Below are positions 6,731 to 15,553 of a DNA stretch of 49,157 nucleotides, piece after piece; position 1 is the stretch's first letter; every line of letters starts with the position of its first letter. The translations under genes and the position numbers were made by a program. Origin of the DNA: Caulobacteraceae bacterium (lineage in GTDB: Bacteria; Pseudomonadota; Alphaproteobacteria; Caulobacterales; Caulobacteraceae); contig CANJRI010000012.1 in NCBI GenBank assembly GCA_947476555.1, positions 1 to 49,157 on the forward strand. The letters are read 5' to 3'. Below the pieces are notes generated by a model. It saw only the letters and a program-made list of their open reading frames with translations, was not told where the DNA came from and did not search any database.

Positions 6731-7464
6731 GTGCGTTTCACCTTGGCGGTGAACATGTAGCCCTCGTTGCGGATCGTGCGGATCAGGTCGTGGCCCTGGC
6801 CGCTGTCGTCCAGCTTACGGCGCAGGCGGCTGATCTGCACGTCGATTGCGCGGTCGAAGGCTTCGGAGTCCGGACCGCGGGCGAATTCGAGCAGCTGGTC
6901 GCGGGTCAGCACGCGCTGGGGCCGTTCCACGAAGGCGCGAAGCAGTGAGAATTCGCCGGAGGAGAGGTTGACCACCACGTCCTCGGGGGAGCGCAGCTCC
7001 CGGCGCAACAGATCCAGCCGCCAGCCGGCGAACTCGCAGCCGGCGCCCAGGGAGCCGGCGGCCGGCCGCAGCTCGGCCCGGCGCAAGACCGCGCGGACCC
7101 GGGCCAGCAGCTCGCGCGGATTGCAGGGCTTGGCCAGATAGTCGTCGGCCCCCAGCTCAAGGCCAACGATGCGGTCGGTTTCCCCGCCCATGGCCGAAAG
7201 CATGATGATCGAAGGTCCGGATTCCCCGGACGTCAGCCGACGACAGATGGCAAGGCCATCCTCACCCGGAAGCATGACATCCAGGACGATAAGATCGACG
7301 GGCCCGCGCTCAAGCACCCGCTCCATCTCCTGGGCGTCGGCGGCGGTCTCGACCCTGTAGCCATGCTGGCCCAGGAAGTCGGAGACCACGTCCCGGATAC
7401 CGGGGTCGTCGTCCACCATCAGGATGCGGGCGCTCGTCGCGGGCATTTCAGCCACGAGCTCCAT
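6727..7464 (-). CDS. OmpR-family response regulator
   Basis: The 245-residue regulator has a receiver domain with acidic pocket DDD at 18-20, phospho-acceptor Asp62 (LIVLDVMLPG) and Lys112. A winged-helix DNA-binding domain occupies about residues 145-240 (FSLLRAFVERPQRVLTRDQLLE, DVQISRLRRKL). It heads the two-gene unit with the kinase. The start could be 7464 or the internal Met at 7446 (MPATSARIL); neither has an ideal ribosome site. The extra residues are outside the receiver fold, so function is not affected. Confidence 0.93.
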   Translation of the reverse strand: MELVAEMPATSARILMVDDDPGIRDVVSDFLGQHGYRVETAADAQEMERVLERGPVDLIVLDVMLPGEDGLAICRRLTSGESGPSIIMLSAMGGETDRIVGLELGADDYLAKPCNPRELLARVRAVLRRAELRPAAGSLGAGCEFAGWRLDLLRRELRSPEDVVVNLSSGEFSLLRAFVERPQRVLTRDQLLEFARGPDSEAFDRAIDVQISRLRRKLDDSGQGHDLIRTIRNEGYMFTAKVKRT

Positions 7465-7521
7465 ACGTCACAGGATCGGGCTCGCCGGTAACGAAGGGAT
7501 TTCGATTCTGTAATGCGGGCC

Positions 7522-8235
7522 TCATGCCGGTCCCGCCGCCGGAGGAGGCTCCAACTGTCCCGAAGCCAGCACCGCGTCGGCCACGAAGGGGTTGGTCCGG
7601 CGCTCCTGACCGAAGGTGGACATCGGCCCGTGTCCGGGCACGAAACGGACGTCGTCGCCGAGCGGCCAGAGGCGGGTGGTGATGGATTCCACGAGTTGGG
7701 GGAAGCTGCCCCGCGGGAAGTCCGTGCGGCCGACCGAGCCCTGGAACAGGACGTCCCCGACCTGCGCCAGGCGCATCTCACGATGGAAGAAGACCACGTG
7801 GCCCGGCGTGTGGCCTGGACAGTGGAATACCTCGAACTGGGTTTCGCCCAGGGTGACCTTGTCGCCGTCGGCCAGCCAGCGGTCGGGCTGGAAGGTGCGC
7901 GAGCCCGGCACGCCCCAGCGGGCGCCGGCGGCCTCCAGGTCGTCGATCCAGAAGGCGTCGTCGGGGTGGGGGCCTTCGATGGGAACGCCGGTGGCGTCCC
8001 TGAGGGCGGCCGCGCCGCCGCAGTGATCGAGATGCCCGTGGGTGACCCAGATCTTCTCCAGCGTCAGGCCCTGCTCGGCGATGGCCTGGAGGATGCGGGG
8101 GATCTCGCCGCCCGGATCGATGACCGCGGCCTTGTTGGTCCGGGCGCACCAAAGGATCGTGCAGTTCTGTTGCAGCGGAGTCACCGGCGCGATCATCGCG
8201 CGGATCGGCGGGCCGTCGGGGGTGGGAGCGTCCAT
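7522..8235 (-). CDS. Metallo-beta-lactamase-fold hydrolase (glyoxalase II-like)
   Basis: This 237-residue zinc hydrolase of the YcbL/glyoxalase II group has the motif THGHLDH at residues 65-71 (His66, His68, Asp70, His71). The other ligands lie in CPGHTPGH, QVGDVLF and VPGHGPMS. It lacks the C-terminal substrate domain of true glyoxalase II, so a thioester or related hydrolase activity is likely but the substrate is open. AGGGGG just before the ATG supports the start. It lies between the two-component pair and a permease, all on the minus strand, with a 57-bp gap to the former. Confidence 0.85.
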   Translation of the reverse strand: MDAPTPDGPPIRAMIAPVTPLQQNCTILWCARTNKAAVIDPGGEIPRILQAIAEQGLTLEKIWVTHGHLDHCGGAAALRDATGVPIEGPHPDDAFWIDDLEAAGARWGVPGSRTFQPDRWLADGDKVTLGETQFEVFHCPGHTPGHVVFFHREMRLAQVGDVLFQGSVGRTDFPRGSFPQLVESITTRLWPLGDDVRFVPGHGPMSTFGQERRTNPFVADAVLASGQLEPPPAAGPA

Positions 8236-8269
8236 GTCCCCCTATGATCGTGTTTCAGAGCCGATAAGA

Positions 8270-8295
8270 AAAGGCCCGGGTCGCCCCGGGCCTTT
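8270..8295 (-). terminator. Strong intrinsic terminator of the permease gene
   Basis: AAAGGCCCGGG and CCCGGGCCTTT form a perfect 11-bp stem around a TCGC loop. On the minus strand it is followed by a T-rich tail (TTTTCTTAT) and sits just past the permease stop at 8304. Confidence 0.85.
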
Positions 8296-8303
8296 GTCGT
8301 GAT

Positions 8304-9827
8304 CTAGGCGCCCGGTATGGGCGGGACCGGACCGGGCGGCGCGTCGCTGTCCAGCTCGTGGGTCTCGACCGAGCCGCGGGCCACGTGGCTGTTGCGGTAG
8401 CCGTAGAGGAAATAGACCACCAGGCCGATGGCGGCCCAGGCCAGGAACATCAGCTTGGTCTCCGCGGAGAGGCTGAAGAACAGATAGACGCAGCCGATGG
8501 CGGCGAGCGGCGCCACCACCAGCACGGCAGGCGTGCGGAACGGGCGCTTGCGGCTCGGGTCGGTGCGACGCAGCACCACCACGGCCACCGCCACCATGGC
8601 GAAGGCGAACAGCGTCCCGGAGTTGGAGATGTCCGCCAGCACGCCCACTGGGAAGAAGGCCGAGAAGGCGGCCACCGCCACGCCGGTGATGATGGTGATG
8701 ACGTGCGGGGTGTGGAACTTCGGGTGGACTTTGGAGAGCACGCCGGGAAGCAGGCCGTCTCGGCTCATGACGAAGAAGATCCGGGTCTGGCCGAACATCA
8801 TCATCAGGATGACCGACGGCAGGGCGAGACCCGCGGCGAGGCCGAGCAGGTTGCCGACCTGGGGCCAGCCGATCTCGCGCAGGGTCCAGGCCAGGGCTTC
8901 CTTGGAACAGACGACGTGGGTGGCGCCGACGGTTTCGCAGGCGGCGGTGAGCTCGGCGCTACCGGGGCGCAGGCCCAGGCCGGCGGCGTCCATCACCGGC
9001 TGGGCGCCGACGGTGCCGATCACGCCGCTGGCCACCAGCAGGTAGAAGATGGTGCAGATGCCGAGCGAGCCGATCAGGCCGATAGGCATGTTCCGCTGCG
9101 GGTTCTTGGTCTCCTCGGCCGCCGTCGAGACCGCGTCGAAGCCCACATAGGCGAAGAAGATCGAGGCCGCCGCCGCCGAGACCCCGCCGAAGCCCAGGGG
9201 CATGAAGGGGTCGAAGTTGTCCATGTTCATCGCCGGCACCGCGAGGATGACGAAGGCGGTGAGGGCCACGACCTTCACCACCACCAGGAAGGCGTTCACC
9301 GTCGCCGACTCCCGCGTGCCAACCACCAGAAGGCAGGTGACCAGGAGCGCGATGCCAGCGGCCGGCAGGTTGACCAGCCCGCCATCCATCGGTCCGCGTA
9401 CAAGGGTGTTGGGAATGTCCAGGGCGAAGGCGTTCTCGATCAGCCCGACCACGTAGCCCGACCAGCCGACCGAGACGGCCCCGGCGGCCACCGCGTATTC
9501 GAGGATCAAGGCCCAGCCGACCATCCAGGCGATCATCTCGCCCATCACCGCGTAGCTGTAGGTGTAGGCGGAGCCGGAGACCGGGACCATGGAGCTCATC
9601 TCGGCGTAGCAGAGCGCCGCGACCGCGCAGACGAAGCCGGCGATGACGAAGCTGAGCAGCATGCCGGGGCCCGCCTTCTGAGCCGCCTCGGCGGTCAGGA
9701 CGAAGATGCCGGTGCCGATGATGGCGCCGATGCCCAGCATGGTGAGCTGGAAGGCCCCCAGGGACCGGTGCAGCGATTTCTTCTCGGCGGTCAGCAGGAT
9801 CGCGTCCAGCGACTTAACACGCCACAT
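8304..9827 (-). CDS. APC-family amino acid permease (cationic amino acid transporter type)
   Basis: This 507-residue integral membrane protein has 12 to 14 hydrophobic segments. The family signature near the N-terminus is intact (LGIGAIIGTGIFVLTAEAA, residues about 31-50), followed by GFVCAVAALCYAEMSSMVPVSG-like and IFFAYVGFDAVSTAAEETKNP blocks. These place it with the CAT subfamily, which takes up amino acids by proton symport or exchange across the inner membrane. A loop at about residues 285-315 with two cysteines is typical of the bacterial CAT-like proteins. The start has GGAGGG close upstream. It is a single-gene unit with its own terminator and is divergent from hrpB. Confidence 0.88.
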   Translation of the reverse strand: MWRVKSLDAILLTAEKKSLHRSLGAFQLTMLGIGAIIGTGIFVLTAEAAQKAGPGMLLSFVIAGFVCAVAALCYAEMSSMVPVSGSAYTYSYAVMGEMIAWMVGWALILEYAVAAGAVSVGWSGYVVGLIENAFALDIPNTLVRGPMDGGLVNLPAAGIALLVTCLLVVGTRESATVNAFLVVVKVVALTAFVILAVPAMNMDNFDPFMPLGFGGVSAAAASIFFAYVGFDAVSTAAEETKNPQRNMPIGLIGSLGICTIFYLLVASGVIGTVGAQPVMDAAGLGLRPGSAELTAACETVGATHVVCSKEALAWTLREIGWPQVGNLLGLAAGLALPSVILMMMFGQTRIFFVMSRDGLLPGVLSKVHPKFHTPHVITIITGVAVAAFSAFFPVGVLADISNSGTLFAFAMVAVAVVVLRRTDPSRKRPFRTPAVLVVAPLAAIGCVYLFFSLSAETKLMFLAWAAIGLVVYFLYGYRNSHVARGSVETHELDSDAPPGPVPPIPGA

Positions 9828-9951
9828 AGTCCCTCCGGTGCGACCCCCCGGCCGCGATGAGCACTCTAGGATGGCGACCGTGGCTTGCGTGGCGCCGTCC
9901 GGTCAAGCGGCAAGGCTGGCCGGCGCTTCCAGGCCGGGCTAGAGGCGCTGA

Positions 9952-12363
9952 ATGCTCCCGGTCCACGACTCTCTGCCGCAATTAAAGGCGGCGCTGGCGG
10001 TGCGGACCTCGGCGGTGCTGGTGGCGCCGCCCGGCGCGGGGAAGACCACCGTCGTGCCGCTGGAGCTGATGGGCGAGCCCTGGGCGGGCGGCGGCCGGAT
10101 CATCGTCCTGGAGCCCCGGCGGCTGGCCGCGCGCGCCGCGGCGGCGCGGATGGCGGCCACCCTGGGCGAGCCGGTCGGCGAGACCGTGGGCTTCCGGGTG
10201 CGGATGCAGTCGAAGGTCTCGGCCCGGACGCGGATCGAGGTGGTCACCGAGGGCGTCTTCAGCCGGATGATCCTGGGCGACCCGGAGCTGGCAGGCGTGG
10301 CCTGCGTGATCTTCGACGAATTCCACGAACGCAGCCTGGATGCGGACCTGGGCCTGGCCCTGGCGCAGGACGCCCAGCGCCTGATCCGCGAGGACCTGCG
10401 GCTGCTGGTCATGTCGGCGACGCTGGATGGGGCGGCCGTCGGTCGCCTGCTGGACGACGCGCCGGTGATCGAGAGCCAGGGGCGGATGTTCCCGGTGGAG
10501 ACCCGCTACCTGGGCCGCGAGGAGCGGGTCGAGGATGGCGCCGTGCGAGCCGTGGAGCGGGCGTTGGCGGAGGAGACCGGGAGCCTGCTGGTGTTCCTGC
10601 CCGGGCAGGGCGAGATCCGGCGGACCGCCGAGCGGCTGGCGGAGCGGCTGCGGCGGCCGGACGTGGACATCGCACCCCTCTATGGGGCCCTCGACCCCAG
10701 GGAGCAGGACCGGGCCATCGAGCCGGCGGCGCCGGGCCGGCGCAAGGTGGTGCTGGCCACCTCGATCGCCGAGACCAGCCTGACCATCCAGAGCGTGCGG
10801 GTGGTGGTGGACTGCGGCCTGGCGCGCGTGCCGCGCTACGAGCCGGCCAGCGGTCTGACGCGGCTGGCCACCGTGCGGGTCAGCCGGGCGGCCGCGGACC
10901 AGCGTCGGGGACGGGCGGGACGCACCGAGCCGGGCGTCTGCTACCGCCTGTGGGACGAGCCGGAGACCCGCAGCCTGCCGGCCTATGCGGACCCGGAGAT
11001 CCTCGACGCCGACCTCTCGGGCCTGGCGCTGGACCTGGCCCGCTGGGGGGCGAAGGACGTGGGCGAGATGGCCTTCCTCGACCCGCCGCCGCCGGCGGCC
11101 TTCGCCGAGGCCCGCAGCCTGCTGGTGCGGCTCGAAGCCCTGGATGGCGAAGGCGTGCTGACCGACCACGGGCGGGCGCTGGCGGAGATGCCGCTGGCGC
11201 CGCGGCTGGCGCACATGGTGCTGCGGGCCGCCGAGCACGGCCAGGGGCTCCGCGCGGCGCGGATCGCAGTGCTGGTTACCGAGCGGGGGCTGGGCGGACG
11301 CGACGTCGGCCTCACCCATCGGCTGGAGGGGCTGGAGCGGGACCGCTCGCCCAGGGCGCGGGACGCCCGGGACCTGGCCGAGCGGTGGGCGCGGATGGCC
11401 GGCCGACAGGGCAAGGGCGAGCCGCTCTCCGACGGGTTGCTGCTGGCCTACGCCTATCCGGAACGGGTGGCGAAGGCGCGGGGCGGGCAGGGGGAGTTCC
11501 AGCTGGTGACCGGGCGGGGCGCGTTCGTGGAGCCGACCGATCCCCTGGCGCGGGAACCGTGGCTGGCCATCGCCGAGCTGGGCGGCGGGGACCGGCGCGA
11601 CCGGATCCTCACGGCGGCGGCGCTGGACGAGGTTGAATTGGAGACGGCCTTCGCGGGCCAATTGGAGACCGAAACCCGGCTGGAGGAGAGCGGCGCCGGC
11701 CGGTTGCGCGCCAAGACCCTGACGCGGCTGGGGCGGTTGACCCTGCGCGAGCGGGTGAACGACAATCCCGATCCGGCGCTGGTGGCCGAGGCGCTGGCGG
11801 CGCGGGTGCGGCGCGAGGGGGTCGCGATCCTGCCGTGGGGCGAGGCGGCGGCGAGTTTCCGGGCGCGGACGGGGTTCCTGGGGATCGACCTGTCCGACGC
11901 GGCGCTGCTGGCCCGGCTCGACGAGTGGCTGGCGCCGCTATTGTCTGGCGTGCGTCGGCTGGCCGATCTGAAGGCCGACGCGCTGGACGGGGCGTTGCGG
12001 AGCCTCGTGCCCTGGGACCAGCAGCGGCGCGTCGAGGCCGAGGCCCCCGCTCGCTGGACGGCGCCCACCGGCAACGCCTTCGCCGTCGACTACGCCGCCG
12101 AGGGCGGGCCGCGGGTCGAAGTGCGGGTGCAGGAGGTGTTCGGGCTTGCCGAGCACCCGACGGCGGCCGGCGTTCCGCTGACCCTGGCCCTGCTGTCGCC
12201 GGCCCACCGGCCGATCCAGACCACCAAGGACCTGCCGGGGTTCTGGAAAGGGAGCTGGAAGGACGTCAGGGCCGACATGCGCGGTCGCTATCCCAAGCAC
12301 GTCTGGCCCGAGGATCCGGCCAGCGCCGCGCCGACCGCCCGGGCCAAGCCGCGCGGAACCTAA
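9952..12363 (+). CDS. hrpB: ATP-dependent helicase HrpB
   Basis: This 803-residue DEAH-box helicase has motif I at 25-33 (APPGAGKTT), motif II DEFH at 122-125 and motif III SAT at 155-157. Motif VI is the QRRGRAGRTEPG segment. Winged-helix and ratchet-like domains follow. The C-terminal HrpB extension ends in the signature FWKGSWKDVRADMRGRYPKH at about residues 764-783. Length and domain order are normal for HrpB. It is presumed an RNA helicase; the bacterial target is not known. The gene is monocistronic and divergent from the permease. Confidence 0.95.
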   Translation: MLPVHDSLPQLKAALAVRTSAVLVAPPGAGKTTVVPLELMGEPWAGGGRIIVLEPRRLAARAAAARMAATLGEPVGETVGFRVRMQSKVSARTRIEVVTEGVFSRMILGDPELAGVACVIFDEFHERSLDADLGLALAQDAQRLIREDLRLLVMSATLDGAAVGRLLDDAPVIESQGRMFPVETRYLGREERVEDGAVRAVERALAEETGSLLVFLPGQGEIRRTAERLAERLRRPDVDIAPLYGALDPREQDRAIEPAAPGRRKVVLATSIAETSLTIQSVRVVVDCGLARVPRYEPASGLTRLATVRVSRAAADQRRGRAGRTEPGVCYRLWDEPETRSLPAYADPEILDADLSGLALDLARWGAKDVGEMAFLDPPPPAAFAEARSLLVRLEALDGEGVLTDHGRALAEMPLAPRLAHMVLRAAEHGQGLRAARIAVLVTERGLGGRDVGLTHRLEGLERDRSPRARDARDLAERWARMAGRQGKGEPLSDGLLLAYAYPERVAKARGGQGEFQLVTGRGAFVEPTDPLAREPWLAIAELGGGDRRDRILTAAALDEVELETAFAGQLETETRLEESGAGRLRAKTLTRLGRLTLRERVNDNPDPALVAEALAARVRREGVAILPWGEAAASFRARTGFLGIDLSDAALLARLDEWLAPLLSGVRRLADLKADALDGALRSLVPWDQQRRVEAEAPARWTAPTGNAFAVDYAAEGGPRVEVRVQEVFGLAEHPTAAGVPLTLALLSPAHRPIQTTKDLPGFWKGSWKDVRADMRGRYPKHVWPEDPASAAPTARAKPRGT

Positions 12364-12520
12364 GCGCCGCCATTCGCCCCACTTCGGACACTTGGGCCGT
12401 GTCTCCAGGCCATGGGTGCGTCGGCGGCCCGAGCCGCTCAGTGACCTGAAAACACTAGAGCTTTTAACGCGCGAGCGCGGGCGAAGACCTGCGGGCGCCA
12501 TCGAGACAAAGAGGTTCGAG

Positions 12521-13633
12521 ATGAGTGCGGGAACGTATTCCGACCTGTTGCGCGCGCTTGGCCAGAACGAGTCCGGGAACAACTACGGCTTCGTCAGCAG
12601 CGTGGGGTACCTGGGCCGCTTCCAGTTCGGCGAGGAGGCCCTGAAGGCGATCGGCTTCTACGAAGGCGACGCCACCTGGGCGATCGACTTCCAGGGCGGC
12701 TGGACCGAGAAGGCGCACGGCTATGGGGTGTGGGACAAGGCCAGCTTCCTGGCCTCGCCCGCCGCCCAGGACGCGTCCCAGGGGGCCTGGTTCGAGAACA
12801 TCCACAGCGACCTGCAGGCGCTGAACCTGCTGAGGTTCGACGGCCAGTGGGTGGCCGGCGCCGCCGTGACCGTCTCCGGCCTGTTGGCCGGCGCGCACCT
12901 GGTCGGGGTCTGGAACCTGAAGAGCTTCCTGGAGACCGGCGGCGGCGTCGACACCCGCGACCCCTACGGCACGCCGGTGTCCTACTATGTGAGCAAGTTC
13001 GCCGGCTACGACTCCCCCTTCTCCACCTCGCAACCGGCGCCTCAGCCCTCGCAGCCGGTGGCGGCCACCGGCAACGACGTTCTGGTCGCCTCGGCCAGCT
13101 ACAACGTGCTTCGTGGCCAGGAGGGGAACGACAGCCTGATGGGCCACGCAGGTTTCGACGACCTCCATGGCAACGCCGGCGACGACACCGTGGTCGGCGC
13201 GGAGGGCGGCGACTGGGTGGTCGGCGGCCGCGACCAGGACCGCCTTGACGGCGGCGCTGGCGACGACGTGGTGCTGGGCAACCTCGGCCAGGACAGCTGC
13301 GAGGGCGGGGACGGAAACGACGTGGTGCGCGGCGGGCAGGGCGACGACGTGGTGCGCGGCGGCCAGGGGAATGACTGGCTCGCGGGCGATCGCGGGTCGG
13401 ACACGCTGACCGGCGGGGCGGGGGCGGATGTCTTCCACACCTTCGCCGAAGCGGGGGCGGACCTGGTGACCGACTTCAGGCCCTGGGAAGGGGACCGGGT
13501 CGATGTGCTGGACGGCGAGGCCTACTGGGTGGGCCAGGTCGGAGCCGACGTGGTGGTGGGCTACGGGTCGGGCGCGCAGCTGACCCTGGCCGGCGTGCAG
13601 CTGTCGGCGCTGCCGGACGGATGGATCTTCTAG
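12521..13633 (+). CDS. RTX calcium-binding secreted protein with lysozyme/transglycosylase-like N-terminus
   Basis: The 370-residue product has two parts. Residues 1-165 start SAGTYSDLLRALGQNESGNNYG and resemble a lytic-transglycosylase or lysozyme-type fold, with the ESG as the likely catalytic glutamate; this is inference from the motif. Residues about 180-340 contain roughly nine hemolysin-type repeats (GGxGxDxLxG: GNDSLMG, GGAGDDVVLG, GGQGNDWLAG). The C-terminus ends LPDGWIF. No Sec signal is present, so export by a type I system is expected. No such transporter is in the window. The start at 12521 has AGAGG upstream. The stop shares CTAG with the convergent gene. Confidence 0.82.
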   Translation: MSAGTYSDLLRALGQNESGNNYGFVSSVGYLGRFQFGEEALKAIGFYEGDATWAIDFQGGWTEKAHGYGVWDKASFLASPAAQDASQGAWFENIHSDLQALNLLRFDGQWVAGAAVTVSGLLAGAHLVGVWNLKSFLETGGGVDTRDPYGTPVSYYVSKFAGYDSPFSTSQPAPQPSQPVAATGNDVLVASASYNVLRGQEGNDSLMGHAGFDDLHGNAGDDTVVGAEGGDWVVGGRDQDRLDGGAGDDVVLGNLGQDSCEGGDGNDVVRGGQGDDVVRGGQGNDWLAGDRGSDTLTGGAGADVFHTFAEAGADLVTDFRPWEGDRVDVLDGEAYWVGQVGADVVVGYGSGAQLTLAGVQLSALPDGWIF

Positions 13634-14415
13634 CCCGTCGCCGCGTAGATCATCACGCCGGTGGCGACCGACAGGTTGAGGCTGTCGGCGCGGCCGCGCA
13701 TGGGGATCTTCACGTTCACGTCGCAGAGGGCGGCCATGTCCTCGGGCAGGCCCTGCTGCTCGTTGCCCATCAGGATCAGGGTAGGCTTGCGGTATTCGGC
13801 CCGGCGATGGTCGGTCTCGGCCGAAAGGAGGGCGCCCACCATCGAGCCCTTCCAGTCCTGCCGCCAGGCGGTGAATTCCGCCTCGGACGCCTTGGTCAGC
13901 GGCACGGCGAAGATCGAGCCCATGGTCGCCCGGACCGCCTCCACCGCGTAGGGATCACAACACTCGCCCACCAGGATCACCCCGCCGCAGCCCGCCGCGT
14001 CGGCGGTGCGCACGATGGTCCCGAGGTTGCCCGGGTCGCGGACCCGGTGCAGGGCGACGACGCAGGCCGACGCGCCGGCCTCGACCTCGGCCAGCGGCCG
14101 GAAGACCTGCCGGAAGACGCCGACCACGGCCTGCGGGTTATCGCGGCGGGAAACCTTGGCGAGGATGTCGCTTGTGACCTCGATCACTTCGCCGCCGACC
14201 GACCGCGTGGCGGCGGCGGCCTGCTGGAGCAACGGATGGTGGGCGGCGTCCTGTCCGAACAGCAGCACCCTGGGCGCCTGACCGAGCTCGACGCCCTCGG
14301 TGACGGTCTTCAGCCCCTCGGCGACGAACAGGCCGGTCTCGTCGCGCTCCTTGCGCATGTGCAGGGCGCGGACCGCCTTGACGGTGGGATTGGTCAGGGA
14401 GGTGACCGCCCTCAC
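13630..14415 (-). CDS. TrmH/SpoU-family RNA methyltransferase
   Basis: The 261-residue product has an N-terminal substrate-binding region (TNPTVKAVRALHMRKERDETGLFVAEG) and a knotted SPOUT methyltransferase domain. The three family motifs are visible: DPGNLGTIVRTADAAG (motif 1), LILMGNEQQGL (motif 2) and IPMRGRADSLNLSVATGVMIY (motif 3). It should 2'-O-methylate a ribose in rRNA or tRNA using SAM; the site is unknown. I place the start at a GTG (14415) that overlaps the upstream gene's TGA as GTGA, because the conserved N-terminus begins there and no good ATG is available. Translational coupling with the other methyltransferase is likely. Confidence 0.88.
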   Translation of the reverse strand: MRAVTSLTNPTVKAVRALHMRKERDETGLFVAEGLKTVTEGVELGQAPRVLLFGQDAAHHPLLQQAAAATRSVGGEVIEVTSDILAKVSRRDNPQAVVGVFRQVFRPLAEVEAGASACVVALHRVRDPGNLGTIVRTADAAGCGGVILVGECCDPYAVEAVRATMGSIFAVPLTKASEAEFTAWRQDWKGSMVGALLSAETDHRRAEYRKPTLILMGNEQQGLPEDMAALCDVNVKIPMRGRADSLNLSVATGVMIYAATG

Positions 14416-15305
14416 GCCGACCACCGGGCGTAGAAGCTCATGCCGACCTGGCGGTCGCCATCGTCCTCGGCGAGGGCCAGCTCGCCCCAATCAATGGTCC
14501 CGCCGCGACTGGAAAGCTTCTCGGCCAGCAGGCCCGAGAGCGCGGCGCCGGAGATCCGCTCGGCATAGGCGTTGAGCACCAGGAAGGCGGCGTTTTCCGA
14601 AAGCAGTTGGGCGCATAGGCCGGCAAGTTCGGGCAAATCCTGCAGCAGTTGCCAGACCTCCCCGGTGGGGCCGCGACCGTATTTGGGCGGATCGAGGATG
14701 ATGCCGTCGTAGCGTGAGCCCCGGCGCACCTCGCGCTGCACATATTTGCGGGCGTCCTCGACGATCCAGCGGATGGGGCGATCCGATAGTCCCGCCAACT
14801 CGGCGTTCTCACGCGCCCAGGCGACAGCCTTCTTGGAGGCATCCACATGGGTGACCTCAGCGCCGTGGGCGGCCATCACCAAGCTGGCGACGCCGGTGTA
14901 GCCGAAGAGGTTGAGCACCTTGGGCGCCGACCGGGCCCGCACCCGCTCCGCCAGCCAGCCCCAGTTGGCGGCCTGCTCGGGGAAGAAGCCGAGGTGGCGG
15001 AAATTGGTGAAACGGCCGGCGAAGCGCATGCCCTCCCATTCCAGCGGCCAGGATTCTCGGGGTTGCTCGCGGAAGCGCCATCGGCCGGCGTCCTCCTCGC
15101 CATCGGGGTCGAACACCGCGTCGGCGGCTTCCCAGGCCTCGGCGGACAGGCGCGGGGTCCAAAGGCACTGCGGCTCCGGCCGGACCACCGTATAGGGGCC
15201 GTAGCGCTCCAGCTTGCGGCCGTTCCCTGAGTCCAGCAGGGCGTAGTCGGCCCAGCCTTGGGTGCGCATCAGGCCGGGCTCGGCGGCGACGGTGGGCGGG
15301 CTCAT
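14412..15305 (-). CDS. Class I SAM-dependent methyltransferase, RlmI-like
   Basis: The 297-residue protein has a Rossmann-type methyltransferase domain. The SAM-binding motif is VLNLFGYTGVASLVMAAHGA, then VTHVDASKKAV and the catalytic-motif region DPPKYGRGPTGEVW. It belongs to the group that methylates 23S rRNA cytosines (RlmI/RlmK-like), but it lacks the N-terminal PUA domain of RlmI, so the target is uncertain. Met13 (15269) is an alternative start, as neither start has a clear ribosome site. It is the first gene of a two-gene RNA-methyltransferase unit. Its upstream region holds two large hairpin repeats. Confidence 0.85.
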   Translation of the reverse strand: MSPPTVAAEPGLMRTQGWADYALLDSGNGRKLERYGPYTVVRPEPQCLWTPRLSAEAWEAADAVFDPDGEEDAGRWRFREQPRESWPLEWEGMRFAGRFTNFRHLGFFPEQAANWGWLAERVRARSAPKVLNLFGYTGVASLVMAAHGAEVTHVDASKKAVAWARENAELAGLSDRPIRWIVEDARKYVQREVRRGSRYDGIILDPPKYGRGPTGEVWQLLQDLPELAGLCAQLLSENAAFLVLNAYAERISGAALSGLLAEKLSSRGGTIDWGELALAEDDGDRQVGMSFYARWSA

Positions 15306-15311
15306 GGCCTA

Positions 15312-15380
15312 GTGTCCCGATTCCGAAGTTCGCACGCGCATGTGGAGGGCTCCGACGAACTTCGGAATCGAGAAGGACAC
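15312..15380. repeat. Hairpin repeat, copy 1
   Basis: A perfect 15-bp inner stem (CGATTCCGAAGTTCG at 15318-15332 with its complement at 15356-15370) encloses a 23-base loop. A further 6-bp outer stem (GTGTCC/GGACAC) is separated by a 4-base bulge (AGAA) on the right side. It has the same architecture as copy 2 and shares the GAAGTTCG core. Confidence 0.75.
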
Positions 15381-15397
15381 CAGGGAAATATCTGTTT

Positions 15398-15474
15398 CCA
15401 GGGTGCTTATTGGATTTGAAGTTCGCATCGGCGCACGCCCCTAATGAAAGCGAACTTCAAATCCAGCACCCTGG
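15398..15474. repeat. Hairpin repeat, copy 2 (inverted relative to copy 1)
   Basis: A perfect 15-bp inner stem (GGATTTGAAGTTCGC at 15412-15426, complement at 15450-15464) encloses a 23-base loop. A 10-bp outer stem (CCAGGGTGCT/AGCACCCTGG) is set off by a 4-base bulge (TATT), here on the left. Same-length loop and bulge and the shared core point to one repeat family. Confidence 0.75.
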
Positions 15475-15553
15475 CCTTGAAGCGCAAGCAGCCGGCGCCG
15501 TCCAGTCCAAGTCCTTGCCACCTCGCGGGAATTGCGCTTTGCGGTGGGGTGCG

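Noticed and set aside
5201..6760. 519-codon plus-strand frame opposite the histidine kinase
   Set aside because: It is a composition artefact; the minus strand carries all kinase motifs in order.
9982..11661. 559-codon antisense frame within hrpB, and similar long frames opposite parC, opgH, spoT and aspS
   Set aside because: They are shadows of strongly recognised genes and have no motifs or ribosome sites.
15410..15553. N-terminal extension of the TetR regulator
   Set aside because: It would be encoded by the hairpin repeat; regulators of this family start near the basic arm at 15554.
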